Of a DNA stretch of 64,000 nt, positions 25,720 through 35,045 are shown in pieces. This DNA comes from Pseudomonadota bacterium (lineage in GTDB: Bacteria; Pseudomonadota; Alphaproteobacteria; Sphingomonadales; Sphingomonadaceae). The stretch spans positions 1 to 64,000 of the forward strand of contig JAEWCW010000212.1 in assembly GCA_023390415.1 (NCBI GenBank), read 5' to 3'. Under the pieces are notes generated by a model, which saw only the letters and a list, made by a program, of their open reading frames with translations, made no database searches and was not told where the DNA came from. The position numbers and the translations under genes are program-made. Position 1 is the first letter of the stretch. Every line of letters begins with the position of its first letter.

Positions 25720-25730
25720 AGCGTCGTCGC

Positions 25731-26351
25731 ATGAGGGGCGAAATCGCAATCTACGGAGCCGGCGGCCACGCCAAGGTGGTGATCGAGGCCGTGCGCGCGC
25801 TGGTTCCGGACGCGACGTTGCTGATCGTCGACGACGCCGCCCCCTCCGACCACGCGCTGCTTGGGCTCAGCGTGGCCGGCGACCGATCCTGGCTGGCGGC
25901 GCGGCGTCCTGGCGGCGGGGTTGTGCCAGCGCTGGGGAACAACCAGGCGCGGGCCGCGGTCCTGGCCTGGCTTACCGCCGAGAGGATCGCGGCGACGACC
26001 ATCGTGCATCCGCGCGCGACGGTCAGCCCGAGCGCCGAACTGGGCGCCGGGGTGTTCGTCGCCGCCGGCGCAGTGATCAACGCGCAAGCCCGGATCGGTG
26101 ACGGCGCGATCGTCAACACCTGCGCCAGCATCGACCATGATTGCGCGATCGGGGCAGCTGCACACATCGCGCCGGGCGCACATCTCTGCGGCGCCGTCCG
26201 CGTCGGCCCGGGCACGCTGGTCGGCGCCGGCGCCACCATCATCCCCGGCATACAGGTCGGCGCGAATGTGGTGATCGGCGCGGGGTCGACCGTGATACGC
26301 AACCTGCCGGACGGCGCGCGCGTGGTGGGATCGCCGGCTAGGCCCGTCTAA
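25731..26351 (+). CDS. pglD: PglD/NeuD-type sugar O/N-acetyltransferase
   Basis: 206 aa. An N-terminal Rossmann-like UDP-sugar-binding part (IAIYGAGGHAKVVIEAV, residues 4-20) is joined to a C-terminal left-handed beta-helix (from about residue 95: IVHPRATVSPSAELGAGVFVAAGAVINAQARIG). The NTCASIDHDC motif contains the His used as base in PglD. The enzyme acetylates the 4-amino group of UDP-4-amino-sugar with acetyl-CoA. It is convergent with the wbpM/pglF-like gene, overlapping its end by 14 bp, and PglE- and PglC-like genes follow, so a UDP-N,N'-diacetylbacillosamine-type route is likely. Confidence 0.82.
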   Translation: MRGEIAIYGAGGHAKVVIEAVRALVPDATLLIVDDAAPSDHALLGLSVAGDRSWLAARRPGGGVVPALGNNQARAAVLAWLTAERIAATTIVHPRATVSPSAELGAGVFVAAGAVINAQARIGDGAIVNTCASIDHDCAIGAAAHIAPGAHLCGAVRVGPGTLVGAGATIIPGIQVGANVVIGAGSTVIRNLPDGARVVGSPARPV

Positions 26352-28284
26352 GCGCAGTCACATTGTCCGCCAGCTGCTCCGGCTCGAGCAGCCCGCGCAG
26401 GATGTTGCGCACCGCGCCCGGATCACGGCTCTCGATCGAGCCGCTCAGGGCATCGAGGTGCGGCCGGAGCTGAGCGAGCGACAGAAAGCGCTCCTTGGCC
26501 ATCATGATCCGCGGATGCTCCGTCGCGACGATATTTTCGCCGACGAACAGCTCCTCGTAGAGCTTCTCGCCAGGCCGCAGGCCGACATAGGTGATCTCCA
26601 CGTCGCCGTGCGGATTCTCCTCGTCGCGGACGGTCATTCCGGAAAGCGTGATCATGTGCCGGGCGAGCTCGGCGATCCGGATCGGCTCGCCCATATCCAG
26701 CACGAACACCTCGCCGCCCTTGGCCATCGCGCTCGCCTGAAGGACGAGTTGGGTCGCCTCCGGGATCGACATGAAGAAGCGCGTCACCTCTTCGTGGGTC
26801 ACGGTAACCGGCCCGCCTCGCCTGATCTGGGAGCGGAAGCGCTGGACCACCGAGCCGGAGGAATCGAGGACGTTTCCGAACCGGACGATCCCGAACCGCG
26901 TCCCGCTCGCACGATCTCCAGCGAGGCTCTGGATGATCAGCTCGGCGGCGCGCTTGCTCGCGCCCATCACGCTTTCCGGGCGAACCGCCTTGTCGGTCGA
27001 GATCATCGTGAAGCGTTCGATGCCCGCGGCAGCTGCAGCCTCGGCGAGGACAAGAGTGCCGATCACGTTGTTCTCGACGCCCACCACCTCATTATGTTCG
27101 AGGAGCGGGACATGCTTGTAGGCAGCCGCGTGATAGACGGTGTCGACCTCGCATCCGGAAATGACCTCCTCGACGAGCCGGCGATTGAGCATCGAGCCGA
27201 CGATCGGGACAATCTCGGGCCGGTCCGCCACCTCGAGCGACAGGCATCCCTCGGCAAGCTGCTGCTCGATCGTGTACAAGGCGAATTCGCTGTGATCGAG
27301 CAGCACAAGGCGGCGCGGCCGCGCGCGCACGATCTGGCGGCAGATCTCAGACCCGATCGAGCCGCCGGCGCCGGTGATGAGGATCGACTTGCCCTCGGCC
27401 GCGCTTCGGATGAGCTCAGTAAGCGGCTCGACCGGGTCGCGGCGGAGCAGGTCGTTGACGCTGATCGGCCGAACGTCGCTGACCGTGAAGCGGCCGGAGA
27501 CGATCTCCTCCGGCGCGGGAACCGTCTTTACGGCGAGGTTGAGCTTAGTGAGCCGCGAAATCGCTGCCAGCCGCTGTGACCTCGTCGCTTTCGGCAGCGC
27601 GAGGAACACCTCGTCGATCCCCACGGTGCGGACCAGCTCGGGGAGCGCCTTCGGCGCGTAGATTGGCGTCCGGGCGATGATCTGGCCATGGAGCGCAAGG
27701 TCGTCGTCGACGAAGGCGCAGAGCCGATATTCGGCGTTCCCCCGCATCGAATCGGCAAGGCTGATGCCTGCCTGGTTGGCGCCATAGATGACGACGTTGC
27801 GGGCACCTTCGCGCGGCTCGGCGGGCGCGTCGCGGACTGCCCCGGATACGAGGAGCGCCATGACGTAGCGCCCCATGAACAGGAGCAGGAACAGAAATCC
27901 CGCGTAGATGAACCCGACCGACCGCGGCACCATCATCAAGATGCCGTCCACCTCGATCTTCGCCTGGAGGACGTAAACCGTGGTCACCCAGGCGATCGCC
28001 GCGATCCCTGCGGCCCCGAGAAGCCGGGTCACCGCGCGGATATCGAAGTAACGCAGAACCATGCGGTAGATGTCGAGCTGTCGCAGCGCAGCCACGCCGA
28101 ATAGGCATGAGACCGCCGCGGCAATCCACACGGCGAGGCTGATCGGCAAATAGATCTCGCCGAGCCGCGCGGAAAATGCAGCCCACAAGGCGGCGAGCAT
28201 CGCGGCAATGTCATAGCCGATGAGCACCGCCCGCTTGCGCAGGCGACCCATGTTCGACAGGTGTCGGACGAGCTCGAAGATCAT
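26338..28284 (-). CDS. wbpM: Membrane-bound UDP-GlcNAc 4,6-dehydratase (WbpM/PglF/CapD family)
   Basis: 648 aa. Four membrane helices at residues 20-150 are followed by a first Rossmann domain (NVVIYGANQAGISLAD, 163-178) and the catalytic SDR domain with GAGGSIGSEICRQI at 305-318 and STDKAVRPESVMGASKR at 429-445. The active site has Met440 and Lys444 in place of the usual Tyr-x3-Lys, as in WbpM and PglF. It converts UDP-GlcNAc to UDP-4-keto-6-deoxy-GlcNAc. It is the first committed enzyme for the bacillosamine-type branch; pglE- and pglC-like genes lie directly upstream in the same direction. Confidence 0.9.
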   Translation of the reverse strand: MIFELVRHLSNMGRLRKRAVLIGYDIAAMLAALWAAFSARLGEIYLPISLAVWIAAAVSCLFGVAALRQLDIYRMVLRYFDIRAVTRLLGAAGIAAIAWVTTVYVLQAKIEVDGILMMVPRSVGFIYAGFLFLLLFMGRYVMALLVSGAVRDAPAEPREGARNVVIYGANQAGISLADSMRGNAEYRLCAFVDDDLALHGQIIARTPIYAPKALPELVRTVGIDEVFLALPKATRSQRLAAISRLTKLNLAVKTVPAPEEIVSGRFTVSDVRPISVNDLLRRDPVEPLTELIRSAAEGKSILITGAGGSIGSEICRQIVRARPRRLVLLDHSEFALYTIEQQLAEGCLSLEVADRPEIVPIVGSMLNRRLVEEVISGCEVDTVYHAAAYKHVPLLEHNEVVGVENNVIGTLVLAEAAAAAGIERFTMISTDKAVRPESVMGASKRAAELIIQSLAGDRASGTRFGIVRFGNVLDSSGSVVQRFRSQIRRGGPVTVTHEEVTRFFMSIPEATQLVLQASAMAKGGEVFVLDMGEPIRIAELARHMITLSGMTVRDEENPHGDVEITYVGLRPGEKLYEELFVGENIVATEHPRIMMAKERFLSLAQLRPHLDALSGSIESRDPGAVRNILRGLLEPEQLADNVTALRRA

Positions 28285-28312
28285 CTTTGTTGCGAACCCC
28301 GGTGGCTAGACT

Positions 28313-29536
28313 TCAGCTCAATACCGATTTCACAATCATTGCAAGCGCTTCCGCTCTTCTGGCGAGACTGGCGGGATCGAGAGTCGGGTGGACCTCGACC
28401 ATCAGGCTGGTCTCGCCGAGCCTGTGCGCGACGGGAAGTTCGCGCTGATTCAGGTGGGCGAAGGCCTTCTCCCGATAAACCTCCGAGCAGGAGCCTGCGA
28501 AGACCCGCAGCCCGGCGTCGGCAGACTGACGGAGAATCTCGTCCCGCGCTTCCCTCGCCCCCTCCGCCACGTCGACGAAGGCGTGGAGCTTGTAGAAAGC
28601 GTGCCGGAAGCGAGCGTCGGGGAGGGGCAGGCGCAGGCCGGGCACCGATCCGAGCGCCTCCGCCCAGATCATCGCGTTCCGTGTCCGCAGCTCGCGCCAC
28701 GCATCGAGCTTCTCGAGCTGCACCAGTCCGATCGCCGCCTGCGGACCGCTGAGGCGCCAGTTCGTGCCGAAATCGTCCTGCACCCAGCGGAAACCGGGCG
28801 CAGGCGGCTTCTCGGTAAGCTTCCGGCGGTTCTTGCCATGATCCTTGAAGGACCAGGCCCATTCATAAGGCCGTTCTTCCCTGAACGAGACGAAGCCGCC
28901 TTCGCCGCCCGTAGTGAGAATCTTGTCCTGGCAAAAGGAGAAGGCCGCGGCGTCGCCGAAGCTGCCGATGGTGCGCCCGCCGATCTCGGCGCCATGCGCC
29001 TGCGCGCAATCCTCGATCACCGGGATCCCGCGGCTCCGGGCGAGCTCCATGATCGGCTCCATGTCGACCGGCCAGCCGCCCAGGTGCACCGCGATGATCG
29101 CCTTGGTGCGATCGGTGAGGACTGCGGCGATCGTCTCTGCGGTGACGTTGCCGCTGTTCGCATCGACATCGGCGAAGACCGGCGTGGCGCCGACGAGCAT
29201 GGCGCAGAACGCTGAAGCGGCGAAGGTGCGCGGAGTCGTGACCACTTCGTCGCCGGGGCCCACCCCGAAGGCGCGGAGCGCCAGCTCGAGCGCGACCGAG
29301 CCATTCGCGAGGGCGATGCCATGGACTCCGCCGAACCGCTCGGTAAGGGCCTTTTCGAAGGCGAAGACCTCTGGGCCCGTCCACTGGTTGACCCGGCCCG
29401 AGCGAAGCACCGCAGCGACCGCCGCGATCTCGTCCTCCGCATAGGTCGGCCAATGCTCCTCGGGACGCTGAGCTAGCGAATGCCGCTCGTCGCCACCGGC
29501 AGAAAGATCACTTCGAATCGAAGCCGCTCCCATCAT
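28313..29536 (-). CDS. pglE: PglE-like UDP-4-keto-sugar aminotransferase (DegT family)
   Basis: 407 aa from ATG 29536 (ATG 29533 follows at once), with GGGAAG upstream. PLP lysine K205 lies in FSFCQDKILTTGGEGG, and IEDCAQAHGA and DFGTNWRLSGPQAAIG are typical of the class found beside WbpM/CapD homologues and PglC-like transferases. It should aminate C4 of the WbpM product to give the substrate of the PglD-like acetyltransferase. The start lies inside the end of the pglC-like gene (25-28 bp overlap), so the two are translationally linked. Confidence 0.82.
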   Translation of the reverse strand: MMGAASIRSDLSAGGDERHSLAQRPEEHWPTYAEDEIAAVAAVLRSGRVNQWTGPEVFAFEKALTERFGGVHGIALANGSVALELALRAFGVGPGDEVVTTPRTFAASAFCAMLVGATPVFADVDANSGNVTAETIAAVLTDRTKAIIAVHLGGWPVDMEPIMELARSRGIPVIEDCAQAHGAEIGGRTIGSFGDAAAFSFCQDKILTTGGEGGFVSFREERPYEWAWSFKDHGKNRRKLTEKPPAPGFRWVQDDFGTNWRLSGPQAAIGLVQLEKLDAWRELRTRNAMIWAEALGSVPGLRLPLPDARFRHAFYKLHAFVDVAEGAREARDEILRQSADAGLRVFAGSCSEVYREKAFAHLNQRELPVAHRLGETSLMVEVHPTLDPASLARRAEALAMIVKSVLS

Positions 29537-30146
29537 TCTTCCCTTTTTGCTCGGTGGCCGGCGTGCCCATGAACTCGGGCATTGTCGCGGATCCCTCGGC
29601 AGAGATGCCCCGGCTCGCAAACGCCCGCAGGACGGTGAGCCATAGAATCCGAAGGTCCAACCCGAAATTGCGGTGATCGACATACCACAGGTCGAGCGCG
29701 AACTTCTCGTCCCAGCTCAGGGCGTTCCGCCCGTTGACCTGTGCCCAGCCGGTGAGACCCGGCCGAACGTCATGCCGACGCGCCTGATCCGGCGTGTAGC
29801 GATCGAGATATTGCATGAGCAGCGGACGAGGCCCCACCAAGCTCATCTCTCCCTTCAGCACGTTCCACAATTGGGGGAGCTCATCAAGGCTGGAGGCGCG
29901 CAGAAGCCGGCCGAGCCGAGTGAGCCGCTGACCGTCGCTGGCGAGCGGATCCTCGCCAGCCGCGCTGATCCGCATGGTCCGGAACTTCGCCAGCCGGAAA
30001 GGGCGGCCATGAAGGCCCGGCCGCTGCTGCCGGAACATGATCGGGCGGCCCATGAAAAGGAGGATGAGCAGCGCGACGGCGGCGATCACCGGCGCCAGCA
30101 CGACCAGCGCGATGGCCGATGCGGCGATGTCGAACAGGCGCTTCAC
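29508..30146 (-). CDS. pglC: PglC-like phosphoglycosyl transferase (initiating enzyme)
   Basis: 212 aa, the minimal monotopic phosphoglycosyl-transferase fold. A re-entrant hydrophobic helix is at residues 5-32 ([27 protein letters not shown]). It also has [18 protein letters not shown], the catalytic Asp88-Glu89 dyad in [28 protein letters not shown], and [14 protein letters not shown]. It transfers a phospho-sugar from UDP onto undecaprenyl phosphate, thereby starting the repeat unit. Linked WbpM/PglE/PglD-like genes suggest a diacetamido-dideoxy sugar as donor. The start overlaps the PglA-like gene's stop by 4 bp. Confidence 0.9.
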   Translation of the reverse strand: MKRLFDIAASAIALVVLAPVIAAVALLILLFMGRPIMFRQQRPGLHGRPFRLAKFRTMRISAAGEDPLASDGQRLTRLGRLLRASSLDELPQLWNVLKGEMSLVGPRPLLMQYLDRYTPDQARRHDVRPGLTGWAQVNGRNALSWDEKFALDLWYVDHRNFGLDLRILWLTVLRAFASRGISAEGSATMPEFMGTPATEQKGKNDGSGFDSK

Positions 30147-31255
30147 AGGCCGGCCGCCGCAAGGAGCTGAGCGTTCACCGCCACGACGTCGAACCGCTCT
30201 TCGGCGATGCGCCGCGCCGCGTTCCCCATCGGCACGATCAGGTCCGGCTCCTTGATGAATCTCTCCATGGCTTCCGCCAGCGAGTGCGCGTCCCGTGGCG
30301 CGGCCAGGAAGCCGTTTACCCCGGCGTCGACCGTTTGACGACAGCCGGGCGCGTCCGTGGTCACGATCGGACGGCCCATCGCCATGGCCTCGAGCACGGA
30401 ACGCGGCGTTCCTTCACGATAGGACGGCAGGACATAGACATTCGCCTGCGCGATTGCCGGCCGGACGTCGTCCAGCCGACCGTGAAATTCCACGCCCCCC
30501 GCGACGATGGCGTCGAGCTCCTCGCGCGAGATCGCATCGGGCGAATTGTCGAAATATCCGACCAGCGCAAATCGCGCATCCGGATAGCGCGCCTTCAGCA
30601 TCCGCGCCGCAGCACCATATTCGCGGACCCCCTTGTCGCCGAGCAGACGGCTGACCATCAGGAAGCGTGCCCCGGCCGGCAACGGTGCCGGGGAGAATGC
30701 CGCGAGATCGATACCGGACCCGTTGACGACCACGGGCTCCGGGGCGGGAGGAAGGATGGCGCGCGCCGCGAAGAAATCGCGATCGTCGGGATTCTGAAAG
30801 ACGATCGCCCGGCTCCGCCTGAGCGCCCGCCGATAGAGCCAGGTCGCTGCGCGCTCAGACAGCCGTCGCTTCAGCGACGTTCCCCCGCTGAACGCGAAGC
30901 CGAGGCCGGTGATGAGCGCGACGAACCTCGGCACGCCGGCGCGGGCGGCAGCCAGCGCGCCCAGAGTCACCGGCTTGACCGTGTAGGCGATCACCACATC
31001 GGGCCGGATCGCACGGAAGCTCCGCTCCATGGCGCGGATCGAGCCGGGCATGGCGAGCGGGTTCAGCCCCTGATTGTCGATCGGCACCTGGTGCGGCTCG
31101 GCGCCGATCGCGCGCAATCGATCGGCGAGCGCTTCGTCGATCGACGGTGCCATTGCGACCACGCGGTGGCCCGCCGCCACAAGCGCGCGGATCAGTTCGC
31201 CTCGGAAGTGGATCAGCGAGGGCGCGTAAGAGCCAAGGACGACGACGGTTGCCAC
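30143..31255 (-). CDS. PglA-like glycosyltransferase (GT4)
   Basis: 370 aa, GTG start at 31255. The beginning VVVLGSYAPSLIHFRGELIRALVAAGHRVVAMAP and PDVVIAYTVKPVTLGALAA are characteristic of PglA/WbpY-type GT4 enzymes that act on the lipid-linked first sugar. FLMVSRLLGDKGVREY opens the donor domain, and VLPSYREGTPRSVLEAMAMGRPIVTTDAPGC holds the EGTPRSVLE donor motif. Directly upstream of the pglC-like gene with a 4-bp overlap, it probably adds the second sugar of the unit. Confidence 0.85.
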   Translation of the reverse strand: MATVVVLGSYAPSLIHFRGELIRALVAAGHRVVAMAPSIDEALADRLRAIGAEPHQVPIDNQGLNPLAMPGSIRAMERSFRAIRPDVVIAYTVKPVTLGALAAARAGVPRFVALITGLGFAFSGGTSLKRRLSERAATWLYRRALRRSRAIVFQNPDDRDFFAARAILPPAPEPVVVNGSGIDLAAFSPAPLPAGARFLMVSRLLGDKGVREYGAAARMLKARYPDARFALVGYFDNSPDAISREELDAIVAGGVEFHGRLDDVRPAIAQANVYVLPSYREGTPRSVLEAMAMGRPIVTTDAPGCRQTVDAGVNGFLAAPRDAHSLAEAMERFIKEPDLIVPMGNAARRIAEERFDVVAVNAQLLAAAGL

Positions 31256-31265
31256 GGCGCCCCCC

Positions 31266-32438
31266 TCACACCGGGAGCGGTTCGTGCGCGAGACGTGCCT
31301 TCCGCGCCCGCGCGGCGCGGCGCGAGGTGACCAAGGCCTGCACGGTCACGAACACGATGAGGAAGCCCGGAAGGACCATTGTCTTCTGACGAAGGGCGAG
31401 ACCGACATTGTAATAGTCCATCGCCAGGGCGAGCGTGATGCCGACCGAGCTGATCAACGCATAGCGGACGAACGGAACCGACCGGAAGGCAGCGAACGCC
31501 GGTCCGATCCGCCAGGTCAGGATAAGGAAGATCAAGATCAGCGCCACGTTTTCGGCCGACGCAATCAGGCCGAACGCGTCGGCCGCGTCGAAGAAGAGTG
31601 GCCGGAACAGGAAGCTCAAGAGTTTGATCGGATAGGGCGCGGATCCGATACCCGAATTGCCCAGATCCTCCGACATCGCCACGGCATCGCGCGACGACAG
31701 GAAATCGCTGACCGAATCCGCGTTCGTCAGGTCCACGCCGAAGGTGCTGCCGATCGTCGCGACCGCGAAGCCAAAGGCGCCCAGAGAGCCGAGGATCAGG
31801 CCTCCGCGCAGCAGGGGATGGGCGGTTCGATCGGCCGACACCGTCATCGCGATCGCGGCGAAGGCGATCAGCGCGATGTGCGGCCGCACCATGAGCATGA
31901 CCAACAGCGCGAACGCCAGAGCGAGATAGCGACGGCGCAATTGCATTACAGCCCAGATCGACAGGCACATTGCCATGAAGAGCGGCGCGTCCTTGCCGAT
32001 AGCGCTCGTCCAAAAATGGAGGCCGGGGAGGAAGACGAGGCCGTAGCTCCAGATCGGTTGGCGCAAGTCGAGGCTCGCATAGATTTCCTCGATCGTCCGC
32101 ATGAGGAAGGCGATTCCGAAAAACCCGATCGCCTGAAAGAGGAGGAAATAATCGAGATAGGTCCCGCCAATGATCCCCTTCAGGGTCTGGACCACCCAGA
32201 GAATGAATGCCGTAGAGAATCCGAAGCCATGGTCTGCGTACAGATTGAACGAATCCTGGTAGTACATCGCCGTATCTGCCGCGTTCGTCTGGACATAGCC
32301 ATAATAGACGATGGCGCTCGCGACGTGCGCGATCAATGCAAGTGCGAAGACGGCGACCCGCAAACGAGTCCGTACTATGACCGCGAAAGGCCAGGCCGCG
32401 ATCGACAACAGGATGCCGAGAAGGCCGACGAGGGTCAT
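31266..32438 (-). CDS. wzy: Polytopic membrane protein, candidate Wzy polymerase
   Basis: 390 aa from ATG 32438 (MTLVGLLGILLSIAAWPFAVIV). At least nine hydrophobic segments are visible. A periplasmic-looking stretch DTAMYYQDSFNLYADHGFGF follows the third segment, and an Arg-rich short loop LRRRYLALAFALLVMLMVRPHIAL lies mid-protein; both are usual in O-antigen/capsule polymerases of the EpsG/Wzy kind. The second half ends with SVGITLALAMDYYNVGLALRQKT. Polymerases are poorly conserved, so this rests on topology and position between glycosyltransferase and Wzy_C genes. Confidence 0.6.
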   Translation of the reverse strand: MTLVGLLGILLSIAAWPFAVIVRTRLRVAVFALALIAHVASAIVYYGYVQTNAADTAMYYQDSFNLYADHGFGFSTAFILWVVQTLKGIIGGTYLDYFLLFQAIGFFGIAFLMRTIEEIYASLDLRQPIWSYGLVFLPGLHFWTSAIGKDAPLFMAMCLSIWAVMQLRRRYLALAFALLVMLMVRPHIALIAFAAIAMTVSADRTAHPLLRGGLILGSLGAFGFAVATIGSTFGVDLTNADSVSDFLSSRDAVAMSEDLGNSGIGSAPYPIKLLSFLFRPLFFDAADAFGLIASAENVALILIFLILTWRIGPAFAAFRSVPFVRYALISSVGITLALAMDYYNVGLALRQKTMVLPGFLIVFVTVQALVTSRRAARARKARLAHEPLPV

Positions 32439-32451
32439 TGCGCGTCGCCTC

Positions 32452-33831
32452 TCACACGGCCTCCAGATGACGCGCAGCTGGTTCGGCGTCGCCTTCGGAG
32501 CGCCGCTTTCTCGGAACCGGCGGGGGCATGAGCGCAGCACAGGCGAGGGCGACGATCGCCGCAATCGCGCTGGTTCGCATCGGATAGTCTACAATGCTGT
32601 GCAGAAGGACGATCCCGATGATCACGCTTCCGGCGCGCGCTGCCGAAGCGCCCGCGCCGTCGATTCGCCAAGCCCAGATCGTCCGGCGCCCCCACCAGAA
32701 GAAGAACAGGCCGACCACGAGAAGGCCCGCCACGCCTTGCTCGAGGACGATCTCGAGATAGTCGTTATGCGCGTGGTTGGCATATTCCCGCTGCACCTGG
32801 AGCGGGTCCTGATAGCGCCTGAAGACATTGGCGAATGATCCGAGCCCGGTACCGGCGGGGAAGGAATCCGCAATCGCCTCGATCGTTGTCCCGGCGAGCT
32901 CGCCGCGGCTGGATTCGCTGTCGCTATACTTCTCCGCGAGCGCCTCCCGGTTGAGCGGCCCGGTGGCGGCGAAGGTGACGAAGGCGACGAGCAACACCGC
33001 GAGCGCGGCCTTCCAGGTGGTGCCGATCGTGCCGGCGGTCGCCCGTCGGTAGATGAGCAAGGAGGCGAATGCGGCGATGAGGAAGAGCCCGTAGCCGGCG
33101 ACGGACCCACTCAGCGCGATCCCGCCGGTCAGGAACAATGCCAGCGCGGTCGTCATAACCATGCCGCCGCTGCGCTTTGAGCGGTCTCTGCGGGTCGCGA
33201 ACCGCGCGCCGATCACCGCGACGCAGGGGAGCGCGCAAAGCAGCAAGGTCGCCTGGTGATTGATGTTCGAGAAGAACCCGACGGGCGAGCCCTGGTTGGT
33301 GATCTCGTAGAAGCGCAGATTGCTCCCGGTGCCGCCGAGCAGCTGAAAGATGCCGAGACAGATTGAGAGGGCCGCAACGAAGATCACCGCAGCGAACAGC
33401 CTCCGGCGCGCATCCGGTGCCAAAGTAACCGCGATCAGGAACAACGCGGCTGGGGGCAGCAGCCATAACAAGGAGGCGATGGTCGCAGATGGAGCGAGCG
33501 AGGCCGGCATGCCCTGTCCATCGATGCCGAGCATCTCCAGCCCCTCGGCGATCTCGCCACGATAGGGCAAGGCCTGCCAGAGCGCCGCCGGAAGCGGGAC
33601 CAGGCTAAGCAATCCCCACCCGAGAAATAGGCCAAAGGCCGCGATCAGCCAGCGCGCCTCAGCGGGGATCGTGGCCCGTCTCGTCCACATCAGGGCGAGG
33701 ATGATGATCACGGCCAGCGTCTGAAGAATGGCGTTTCCGACCGCGCCAGCACCGATCGCGCTCGCGCCGCCCAGCAGCAGGCACAGGACCAGGTAGATGA
33801 TGGCGACGATGCCCCTGACCCGGCTACTCAT
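32452..33831 (-). CDS. O-antigen ligase/polymerase family protein (Wzy_C domain)
   Basis: 459 aa with 11-12 membrane segments. The Wzy_C domain is marked by GFFSNINHQATLLLCALP, FLTGGIALSGSVAGYGL and, in the large periplasmic loop, FRRYQDPLQVQREYANHAHNDYLEIVLEQG, where the HNDYLE motif is the signature of WaaL and related ligases/polymerases. It either polymerises repeat units or ligates chains to an acceptor. Both neighbours are close: 13 bp from the wzy-like gene and a 4-bp overlap with the next gene upstream. Confidence 0.8.
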   Translation of the reverse strand: MSSRVRGIVAIIYLVLCLLLGGASAIGAGAVGNAILQTLAVIIILALMWTRRATIPAEARWLIAAFGLFLGWGLLSLVPLPAALWQALPYRGEIAEGLEMLGIDGQGMPASLAPSATIASLLWLLPPAALFLIAVTLAPDARRRLFAAVIFVAALSICLGIFQLLGGTGSNLRFYEITNQGSPVGFFSNINHQATLLLCALPCVAVIGARFATRRDRSKRSGGMVMTTALALFLTGGIALSGSVAGYGLFLIAAFASLLIYRRATAGTIGTTWKAALAVLLVAFVTFAATGPLNREALAEKYSDSESSRGELAGTTIEAIADSFPAGTGLGSFANVFRRYQDPLQVQREYANHAHNDYLEIVLEQGVAGLLVVGLFFFWWGRRTIWAWRIDGAGASAARAGSVIIGIVLLHSIVDYPMRTSAIAAIVALACAALMPPPVPRKRRSEGDAEPAARHLEAV

Positions 33832-35045
33832 CGAACGATCTCCAGGCCACGAAAACGCATCGTCACCGTCGTCGGAACGTCACCGGCTTCGGCGAGCAGC
33901 CGCAACCGCTGACCAGCACAGCCCGCCGGGACCGTGAAACGGACCTGCATCGGCCTGAAAGCCGCGGTCGCCGACGCAAGCTCCGCGCGCGCAAGTTCCG
34001 GCGAGCCGGCTTGGCAGGCGAGGGTCCAGGTGAGCCGGGAAGCCCCCGACGCGCCTTCGCCCGCCACGTCGAAGCGGAGCGTGTAACTCCCCGCCTGCAG
34101 CGCGAGCAATTGCTCCGCGAGGACGGCGTTGCTGCCTCCGAAATAGTCGGCATAGAGGTAGGGTTGCGGGCTTCCCGCATCGCGGATCTCAGCGCGACCG
34201 ACGTCGGTCGCCTGCAGCGACCACCCGAAGGGCGCGTCCACGGCCCTGCCTGCAAATCGCGGATTCGCCATCAGCAGATTTGCGGCCCTCTCCTCGCGCG
34301 GCAACGTCCCCAGCCAGATCTCGCGCGCACGCGCAATCTGGCCATCTCCGACGAGCGCCGACATGAACAGCTCCCGCTCCAACCGTAGATCGGCGTCCGG
34401 CCGGCGGGCGCGCACTTCCTGCATCAGCGAATAGGCCTGATCCGGAGTCACCCCCTGCCCGCGCGCAATGGTGAAGAATGCCGGGCGCCAGGCCGGATTG
34501 CGGGCGAGCGCATCGGCCAGCAACCGGCGCCCCTCCGGCACCCGCACAAGCTTTGCGAGCTCGACCATCGCCGGTTCGAGCGCTTGTTGCCTCAGCAAAA
34601 GAGCCATTTCGAGCTCGTGGAGCCCGTCGGCGAGACGGCCCGCGCGGGTGTAGTAGCTGGAAAGCTGGAGGCGAGTCGGCATGAAGCTGCGGCGCCGGCG
34701 CCTCGCCTCCTCCATCAATGAGATCGCCTGACGCAAGTCGCCCCGTTGATCGGCCGCGAGCGAGGCAATGAAGAAGGGCTCGAAGGCGAGCGGCTCCGTC
34801 ACAGCAGTCTGTTGGACGAGAGCGTGGACATCGGGCGTCACCCGGCGACCCGGCGCGAGCATTTCGTACAGTCTCAAGCGGAGGAATCCCGAATGCTCGG
34901 CAGGCGGCAAGGCCGCCGCGAGAGGATTCGTCGCCGCCAATGCCGTCCGAACGACCAGATAGAGGATCCCGATCGCAAGAAGGGTAGCCACGACCGCGGG
35001 AATGCGGTCGCGCAGCCGTACCGAACGCCTCCTGTTGCTCCCCAC
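33828..35045 (-). CDS. Membrane-anchored TPR-like protein with C-terminal beta domain, unknown
   Basis: 405 aa from GTG 35045, directly abutting the wzc stop. One membrane helix (residues 15-38, IPAVVATLLAIGILYLVVRTALAA) anchors it with the bulk in the periplasm. Residues 75-235 are helical repeats of TPR character (ISLMEEARRRRRSFMPTRLQLSSYYTRAGRLADGLHELEMALLL). Residues 265-405 look like a beta-sandwich similar to carbohydrate-binding modules (YTLRFDVAGEG, VRFTVPAGCAGQRLRLLAEAG). Such proteins next to Wzy_C genes may scaffold the polymerisation/export complex. Function unproven. Confidence 0.6.
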   Translation of the reverse strand: MGSNRRRSVRLRDRIPAVVATLLAIGILYLVVRTALAATNPLAAALPPAEHSGFLRLRLYEMLAPGRRVTPDVHALVQQTAVTEPLAFEPFFIASLAADQRGDLRQAISLMEEARRRRRSFMPTRLQLSSYYTRAGRLADGLHELEMALLLRQQALEPAMVELAKLVRVPEGRRLLADALARNPAWRPAFFTIARGQGVTPDQAYSLMQEVRARRPDADLRLERELFMSALVGDGQIARAREIWLGTLPREERAANLLMANPRFAGRAVDAPFGWSLQATDVGRAEIRDAGSPQPYLYADYFGGSNAVLAEQLLALQAGSYTLRFDVAGEGASGASRLTWTLACQAGSPELARAELASATAAFRPMQVRFTVPAGCAGQRLRLLAEAGDVPTTVTMRFRGLEIVR

